In this document: piece after piece, positions 4,884-6,691 of the stretch
Layout: each line of letters starts with the position of its first letter
Numbering within the stretch: the first letter of the stretch is position 1
Source: an uncultured Treponema sp.
Lineage (GTDB): Bacteria > Spirochaetota > Spirochaetia > Treponematales > Treponemataceae
Direction of reading: 5' to 3'
NCBI GenBank assembly: GCA_946538795.1
Contig: CAMNGY010000087.1
Span: 1-6,691, forward strand
DNA: 6,691 nucleotides
Translations under genes and position numbers: made by a program
The notes under the pieces: generated by a model
Databases searched by the model: none
Seen by the model: the letters and a program-made list of their open reading frames with translations, nothing else
What the model was told of the DNA's origin: nothing

Positions 4884-5630
4884 TTACCCCACTATCCACT
4901 CGGTCAGCTGGCGGTCCGCGCTGGAATAGTTTACGCCGATTTTGACGATTTTGCGCCCGTCGTTCTTGTAGGCTATCAGGTAGTCCTTTCCGTCTATCTG
5001 TCCGAGGGCATCTTTCGCGCTGCCGTCCATCTTGAACTCGAAGACGTAGATGATGTCCTTCTGCCAGATGACCGCGTCGCTGCGCCCCTTGCCGTTCTGC
5101 ACCTCACAGAGGATGAACTCGCCCATCAGCTTGAAGATGAGCCAGACGAAGGCCTGGCAGTTCAGCTCGTACTGCTTCTGGTTGGTCGGTTGCTGCGACC
5201 TGTGCGCAAAGCACAGGTCGTTACGTTCGCACAGCGAACGTGGAGCCGAAGCGAAGATGTTGTTTATCCGCTCCATGAACGCGTCCACCTTGCCGTCGCG
5301 GATCATCCTGGTCAGGAAGCTGGGCGTTCCGGTTGAGAACCAGTAGCTGCCGAAGCGTAAGTCCGAGAAGGCGTTCAACAGGCTGAAAGGGTTGTATACG
5401 TCGGTCACCGTGTCCTCGGAGAAGTGGTAGCCGTCGTAGTTCTTCTTGAGCTCGGCAAGGCACTCTTTTTCAGAAAGATTGTTGTCAATGCGGATGATGC
5501 CATCCACCTCTCTGCCCGGCAAGGGTTGCCATGCAGGGACGTAATTCTGAACGACCGCCCGTTGGTTCTTTTTATTATTGCCCTTCCGTCTGCATATTGC
5601 ACTGAATCCACTGGCACATTCCTGCGCCAT
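4884..5630 (-). pseudogene. Truncated, internally deleted AAA-ATPase-like/PD-(D/E)XK nuclease family gene
   Basis: The open frame encodes up to 248 aa, but only residues from about 53 on look like the family, where full members are roughly 500-570 aa. Visible parts: KKNYDGYHFSED (62-73), VYNPFSLLNAF (78-88) and YWFSTGTPSFLTRMI (96-110), the end of the AAA-ATPase-like domain; then INNIFAS (122-128); then the PDDEXK_9-type nuclease core GRSDAVIW (182-189), YVFEFKMDGSA (195-205), ALGQI (208-212) and KIVKIGVNY (228-236). The nucleotide-binding N-terminal part (VDKT, RPRRFGKS) is missing. Between GKVD (113-116) and AFMER, about 100 residues usual in the family, including the 'LFQTGYLTI' region, are absent. 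Residues about 130-146 are encoded by a double palindrome that looks inserted. Asp185, Glu198 and Lys200 remain. The first ~50 residues show no resemblance to the family and no ribosome site precedes the ATG, so I read it as a decaying remnant. Confidence 0.75.
5196..5241. repeat. Double perfect palindrome inside the nuclease remnant
   Basis: Two perfect hairpins sit two bases apart: CGACCTGTGC (5196-5205) with GCACAGGTCG (5211-5220), a 10-bp stem with 5-base loop, and ACGTTCGC (5223-5230) with GCGAACGT (5234-5241), an 8-bp stem with 3-base loop. They encode the stretch RSLCERNDLCFAHRS, which interrupts a conserved family segment that would normally run from the IFAS motif directly to the QQPTN/YELNCQAF segment. 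The approximately 45-base size keeps the frame. This resembles an in-frame palindromic repeat insertion. Confidence 0.75.
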
Positions 5631-5801
5631 GGTCGTCGTCCGGACGGACTATGACGTCGGCTATGTAGACGACATAGCCGTGGTCCCAGAGCACGCGGAG
5701 GAATGCGATGAGAGCCCCTTCCTTCCTGAAAGCGTGCAGGTATGTCGTGTGCCTGCAAGCCGTCCATTTTACAATAACCCCTGCGTTCGTGCCCCCGGTC
5801 C
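5481..5801 (-). other. Unresolved region between the Nudix gene and the nuclease remnant
   Basis: No complete gene can be supported. A minus-strand frame is open from inside the Nudix gene to a TAA at 5575. After the Nudix stop it reads with G/C-rich third positions and a plausible composition (TTYLHAFRKEGALIAFLRVL, then WDHGYVVYIADVIVRPDDDH), but it lacks a start codon of its own with a ribosome site. The frame of the nuclease remnant is blocked by a TAG just upstream of 5630. The sequence may be a fragment of another gene joined to the truncated nuclease gene. A hairpin lies at 5658-5680. I recognise no family. Confidence 0.3.
5658..5680. repeat. 9-bp inverted repeat
   Basis: CGGCTATGT (5658-5666) and ACATAGCCG (5672-5680) are perfect reverse complements around a 5-base spacer. 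There is no T-tract on either side, so it is not an intrinsic terminator. Its geometry (9-10-bp stem, 5-base loop) is like the first palindrome at 5196-5220, but the sequence differs. Confidence 0.6.
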
Positions 5802-6356
5802 TTACTCCCCGAACTTCTGCCGGTACAGGCACAATGCGGCGGCCATAAGCGCGTGCGGGTACTCCGGGCTGCCCATCTTGGCGAAGACCTCTTCCTTGGA
5901 AATCTTCATGTAGTTGACGAACTCGTCGCTGTCCAGCTGCTGCTCGCCGGTCAGCTTCAGGTCCTGTGCGCAGTAGAAGTACATGTGGTTGTCAAAGAGC
6001 GCGGGGTTTGGGTTCATCCGTCCCAGGTAGGTGAGCTTGCCGGCCTCGGCCCCGGTTTCTTCCTTAAGCTCCCGCCTGGCCCCGGCCTCCGGCTCTTCGC
6101 CCTTCTCTATGATGCCGCCTGGGAACTCCATGCTCAGTGCCTGCTCCCCGTGCCGCCACTGCCGGACCATCAGGAAGCTGTCGCCGACGACCGGGATGAC
6201 CGCCACCCAGTCCGGGGCCTCGTTCACGACGAACCGCCCCTTCCTTCCGTCCGGCCCGGTGCTTTCCCGCTCCGTCAGCGTCAACACAGGGGTCCTGCAA
6301 AGTTCTTTCCTGCCTTCCTCATGCCATGCAAGCTTGTCGTCTGTCATAACTGCCAT
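5802..6356 (-). CDS. Nudix hydrolase, probable ADP-ribose/nucleotide-sugar pyrophosphatase
   Basis: A 184-aa cytoplasmic enzyme of the length and layout of ADP-ribose pyrophosphatase-type Nudix proteins. The N-terminal part (VLTLTERES, RFVVNEAPDWVAVIPVVG) is followed by VRQWRHG and EFPGG (77-81), the usual lead-in. The Nudix box at 81-103 fits the consensus G-x5-E-x7-REU-x-EE-x-GU exactly: Gly81, Glu87, then RELKEETGA (95-103), whose Glu96, Glu99 and Glu100 coordinate metal. Downstream, LGRMNPNPALFDNHMYFYCAQ is the conserved segment of this subfamily. It hydrolyses nucleoside diphosphates linked to another moiety; ADP-ribose is inferred, not proven. I chose ATG 6356 because the predicted transcription start is about 6360. 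ATG 6347 (MTDDK) is a good alternative, and the longer frame from 6395 starts inside the promoter. The gene stands alone and diverges from the 6502 gene. Confidence 0.9.
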   Translation of the reverse strand: MAVMTDDKLAWHEEGRKELCRTPVLTLTERESTGPDGRKGRFVVNEAPDWVAVIPVVGDSFLMVRQWRHGEQALSMEFPGGIIEKGEEPEAGARRELKEETGAEAGKLTYLGRMNPNPALFDNHMYFYCAQDLKLTGEQQLDSDEFVNYMKISKEEVFAKMGSPEYPHALMAAALCLYRQKFGE

Positions 6357-6366
6357 AATCGTACCG

Positions 6367-6395
6367 ATGATAGCACGCCTGCCCGCCGCTGGCAA
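6367..6395 (-). promoter_or_regulatory. Predicted promoter of the Nudix gene
   Basis: Minus-strand TTGCCA (6395-6390), a 17-base spacer and TATCAT (6372-6367), with TG one base upstream of the -10 (extended -10). The predicted transcription start is 6360, four bases before ATG 6356, so the mRNA would be nearly leaderless. No Shine-Dalgarno site precedes either candidate ATG. Confidence 0.65.
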
Positions 6396-6465
6396 GCCTT
6401 CGGGGAGTGTCCGCCGGCCGTCAGGGACCTCCTTTCCGCGCGGCCCTCCCTTCCCGCCGGCTCGC

Positions 6466-6495
6466 TTTCCATACCCCTACACTTTGTGCTATGAT
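6466..6495 (+). promoter_or_regulatory. Predicted promoter of the 6502 gene
   Basis: TTTCCA (6466-6471), an 18-base spacer and TATGAT (6490-6495) preceded by TGC (6487-6489), another extended -10. The predicted transcription start falls on about 6502, the A of the ATG, which implies a leaderless mRNA. GAGG (6496-6499) ends only two bases before the ATG, too close to act as a normal ribosome site. Confidence 0.55.
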
Positions 6496-6501
6496 GAGGC
6501 C

Positions 6502-6691
6502 ATGAACGGTCTCAAGCTTTTCCCCATTGGACAGCAGGACTTCGCCCGCATACGCCGGGACGGATACTATTACGTGGACAAGACGGACTTGGTTTACAAG
6601 ATGGCCAGCACCGGAAGCGTCTACTTCCTCAGCCGGCCGCGCAGGTTCGGCAAGTCACTCCTCGTGTCCACCCTCAAGTGCTACTTCGAGG
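6502..6691 (+). CDS. AAA-ATPase-like/PD-(D/E)XK nuclease family protein, N-terminal fragment cut by window edge
   Basis: Only 63 residues are visible, but they are the signature start of the family (AAA-ATPase-like domain, PF09820 type): FPIGQQDFARIRRDGYYYVD (7-26), KTDLVYKM (27-34), then YFLSRPRRFGKSLLVSTL (41-58), where RRFGKS acts as the P-loop (Lys51, Ser52), and CYFE. Full members normally continue to a C-terminal PDDEXK_9-type nuclease domain, beyond this window. The biological role is not established; they are often multicopy in a genome and are suspected of being mobile or defence-related. The truncated relative at 4884-5630 is on the opposite strand, with the Nudix gene between them. 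The start at 6502 fits both the family's usual N-terminus and the promoter position. Confidence 0.88.
   Translation, partial: MNGLKLFPIGQQDFARIRRDGYYYVDKTDLVYKMASTGSVYFLSRPRRFGKSLLVSTLKCYFE

Noticed and set aside
5578..5913. 111-aa open frame on the plus strand
   Set aside because: It runs antisense into the Nudix gene, and its start has no ribosome site. The first half has passable codon use, so the region is recorded as unresolved instead.
6357..6395. Longest Nudix frame starting at 6395
   Set aside because: The extra 13 residues overlap a good -35/-10 promoter and do not resemble the family's N-terminus.
4884..6691. A new multi-gene defence system made of the nuclease, Nudix and ATPase genes
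   Set aside because: One member is decayed, the genes are on different strands with separate promoters, and the Nudix protein is of an ordinary housekeeping type. There is no sign of joint function.

Overview
The window looks like a chromosomal segment of a G+C-rich, Gram-negative-type bacterium. The best guess is a treponeme-like spirochaete. The reasons are indirect: several exported proteins of no recognised family, one of them ending in a barrel-like domain with a terminal aromatic residue, and two members of the AAA-ATPase-like/PD-(D/E)XK family that is abundant in gut and rumen treponemes, clostridia and Bacteroidetes. There is no 16S rRNA or marker protein to settle it, so the assignment is tentative.

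Layout from left to right. (1) 1-397, minus: N-terminal 132 residues of ATP phosphoribosyltransferase (hisG). (2) 481-2151, plus: a 556-aa exported protein with a Gly/Ser-rich linker and a small C-terminal barrel-like domain, divergent from hisG. (3) 2158-2334: convergent intergenic region holding a canonical minus-strand terminator and two further hairpins. (4) 2335-2763 and 2792-3625, both minus: two exported proteins of unknown function, separated by 28 nt. (5) 3626-3778: a 23-bp-period tandem repeat containing an 18-bp perfect palindrome. (6) 3779-4756, minus: a DRE-TIM (HMG-CoA-lyase-like) aldolase with its own extended -10 promoter and a GNRA-loop hairpin in the 5' UTR. (7) 4884-5630, minus: a decayed AAA/PD-(D/E)XK family gene, truncated at the 5' end, internally deleted and carrying a double palindrome in frame. 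(8) About 5481-5801: unresolved sequence with one hairpin and an open frame. (9) 5802-6356, minus: a Nudix hydrolase with a perfect Nudix box. (10) 6502-6691, plus: the start of a second, apparently intact AAA/PD-(D/E)XK family gene, divergent from the Nudix gene.

The genes do not form one obvious pathway. hisG (histidine biosynthesis), the Nudix hydrolase (probable ADP-ribose/nucleotide-sugar clean-up) and the aldolase look like independent housekeeping or accessory units. The aldolase and the two exported-protein genes downstream of it could share a transcript ending at the 2158-2188 terminator.

The most interesting signals are structural. Four genes (hisG, the 481 gene, the Nudix gene and the 6502 gene), and possibly a fifth (the 2792 gene), have sigma70-type promoters whose -10 box ends only 7 to 12 bases before the start codon. 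That predicts leaderless or near-leaderless mRNAs, whereas two other genes in the window have good Shine-Dalgarno sites. Palindromic repeats recur in intergenic and even coding sequence, including an apparent in-frame palindromic insertion in the nuclease remnant. I found no evidence of a complete new defence or biosynthetic system.
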